Assembly: GCA_014382915.1 (NCBI GenBank)
Contig: JACNIV010000059.1
Location: 1 to 6,294 of the forward strand
Direction: 5' to 3'
Length of the DNA: 6,294 bases
Origin: Candidatus Cloacimonadota bacterium
GTDB taxonomy: Bacteria > Cloacimonadota > Cloacimonadia > Cloacimonadales > TCS61
Shown: positions 5,302 through 6,294 of the stretch, piece by piece
Layout: the number at the start of each line of letters is the position of its first letter
Position numbering within the stretch: position 1 is the stretch's first letter
The notes under the pieces: model-generated
Databases searched by the model: none
What the model saw: only the letters and a program-made list of their open reading frames with translations
What the model was told of the DNA's origin: nothing
Program-made: the position numbers and the translations under genes

Positions 5302-6294
5302 TGAATCCTTTTGAACAGCTGGAATATAATAAGATCAAAAGTATCCTAGCAGAGGAATGTCATTCTTCTCTGGGCAGGGAGTTGGCACTAAGCCTGCAAC
5401 CACTGGATGAGAAAAAACAGATAGAATACAAACTTTCTTTCACAGGTGAAGTGCAGAATTTGCTGAAGAGCGGGATATCTTTCAATTTTGAGAATGTATC
5501 CGATATAAGTAAACTACTACAAGAATTTGAACATCAAACCTACAATTTTGAGGAATTCCGAAAGATATATTTTAATATTTTAGCTGCTAACAATATAACC
5601 AGGCATACAAATGAAATAGAAGATTCACCGCTTTATCTGGCGTTAATAGGCAAGATCGCTTCCCTGGATTTCCTGGAAAAAAGATTCAATGATATCTTCG
5701 ATGCAGAAGGTGAAGTAAAAGATTCTGCATCGAAGGAACTTACATCCATCCGTCGCAGAAAAAAACAATTACGTATAAATGCTATTTCTGCTTTAAATAA
5801 AAAGATCGAGGATTTAGCTACAAGTAATTATCTTCACGATAAAATAGTAACCCAGCGAGATGGCAGATTTGTAATTCCGGTAAAAGAAGGAGCAACTTCC
5901 TTTATCAATGGTATTGTGCATGGCAGGTCTGCCAGCAAATCTTCTATATTTATAGAACCCCAGGAAGTAGTGGGATTAAATAATGAATTAGACCTGGCTA
6001 CAAATGAAGAAAAGCAGGAAATATTCAGGATATTCAAAGAATTCACCGAAAACATCCTCGCTTCCAAAGAAATTATACTGATAAATACGAAAATCGTACA
6101 GGAACTGGATTATTATTTTGCTACTGCCCGCGTTGCCAACATCTTACAAGCAGAAATTCCGCAGATCGAGGAAAAACCTTATCTTAATCTTAACTCAGCC
6201 CGACACCCCCTGCTTATTTATACTTATGAAAATTACAATGATGTCATTCCTTTTGACCTGGAACTGGGAAAAGATTTTAAATTACTTCTCATTT
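5301..6294 (+). CDS. mutS2: MutS2 family protein, N-terminal part (runs off the window)
   Basis: The frame from the ATG at 5301 stays open to the window end, giving 331 residues of a protein normally near 780. MutS2 proteins are MutS-like ATPases lacking the mismatch-recognition domain. Reported roles include limiting recombination and acting on collided ribosomes through a C-terminal Smr nuclease domain. Visible family features are EYNKIKSILAEEC...G near the start, FDAEGEVKDSAS (133-144), an R/K-rich helix (150-156), the clamp-region block QRDGRFVIPVKEG (185-197), GIVHGRSASKSSIFIEP (204-220) with VVGLNNEL, and ARHPLL (300-305). The last residues (VIPFDLELG..FKLLLI) are the strand just before the Walker A motif, which would follow immediately outside. 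The ATPase and Smr domains therefore cannot be checked. No clear Shine-Dalgarno site precedes the start; the TAATG overlap with cvpA implies coupled translation. Confidence 0.95.
   Translation, partial: MNPFEQLEYNKIKSILAEECHSSLGRELALSLQPLDEKKQIEYKLSFTGEVQNLLKSGISFNFENVSDISKLLQEFEHQTYNFEEFRKIYFNILAANNITRHTNEIEDSPLYLALIGKIASLDFLEKRFNDIFDAEGEVKDSASKELTSIRRRKKQLRINAISALNKKIEDLATSNYLHDKIVTQRDGRFVIPVKEGATSFINGIVHGRSASKSSIFIEPQEVVGLNNELDLATNEEKQEIFRIFKEFTENILASKEIILINTKIVQELDYYFATARVANILQAEIPQIEEKPYLNLNSARHPLLIYTYENYNDVIPFDLELGKDFKLLLI

Noticed and set aside
5834..6067. Minus-strand frame of 77 codons within mutS2
   Set aside because: It is antisense to conserved MutS2 motifs that are clearly coding on the plus strand.
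1..6294. Possible defence island, mobile element or CRISPR-like system
   Set aside because: Apart from the GNAT protein and the repeat protein, every substantial gene belongs to a familiar core family. There are no tandem DNA repeats with spacers, transposase motifs, phage genes or attachment-site repeats.

Overview
The window is AT-rich bacterial chromosome, most likely from an uncultured member of the FCB group such as Cloacimonadota. This taxonomic guess is moderate to weak. It rests on the low GC content, the secreted repeat protein of the '[12 protein letters not shown]' type that is abundant in those lineages, and a two-parvulin-domain PpiD-like protein with clear Shine-Dalgarno sites throughout. 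No rRNA, tRNA, CRISPR array, transposase or phage gene is visible. Most genes are core housekeeping genes.

Layout. (1) Positions 1-546, + strand: the 3' end of a repeat-built, probably extracytoplasmic beta-propeller-like protein. (2) Positions 543-1855, - strand: a two-gene unit, a GNAT acetyltransferase followed by endonuclease IV (nfo). It converges on the repeat gene so tightly that the two stop codons overlap. (3) Positions 1979-3760, - strand: a membrane-anchored PpiD/SurA-like periplasmic folding factor with its own strong terminator at 1921-1957. (4) Positions 3761-3988: a very AT-rich divergent promoter region between the PpiD-like gene and rpsU. It holds candidate back-to-back promoters, a palindrome and a long inverted repeat. 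(5) Positions 3989-4642, + strand: rpsU (ribosomal protein bS21) and yqeY directly abutting, closed by a strong terminator at 4678-4701. (6) Positions 4741-6294, + strand: a CvpA-family membrane protein translationally coupled (TAATG) to mutS2. The mutS2 gene runs off the window just before its ATPase P-loop.

How they fit together. rpsU-yqeY and cvpA-mutS2 are partnerships known from other phyla; in Bacillus subtilis cvpA (yshB) and mutS2 flank polX. Two DNA-maintenance genes, nfo and mutS2, are present but lie on opposite strands in separate transcription units. The PpiD-like protein and the repeat protein both belong to the cell envelope. I found no convincing undescribed system. The most testable signals are the very strong Shine-Dalgarno site of rpsU, which suggests possible bS21 autoregulation, and the structured divergent promoter region beside it.
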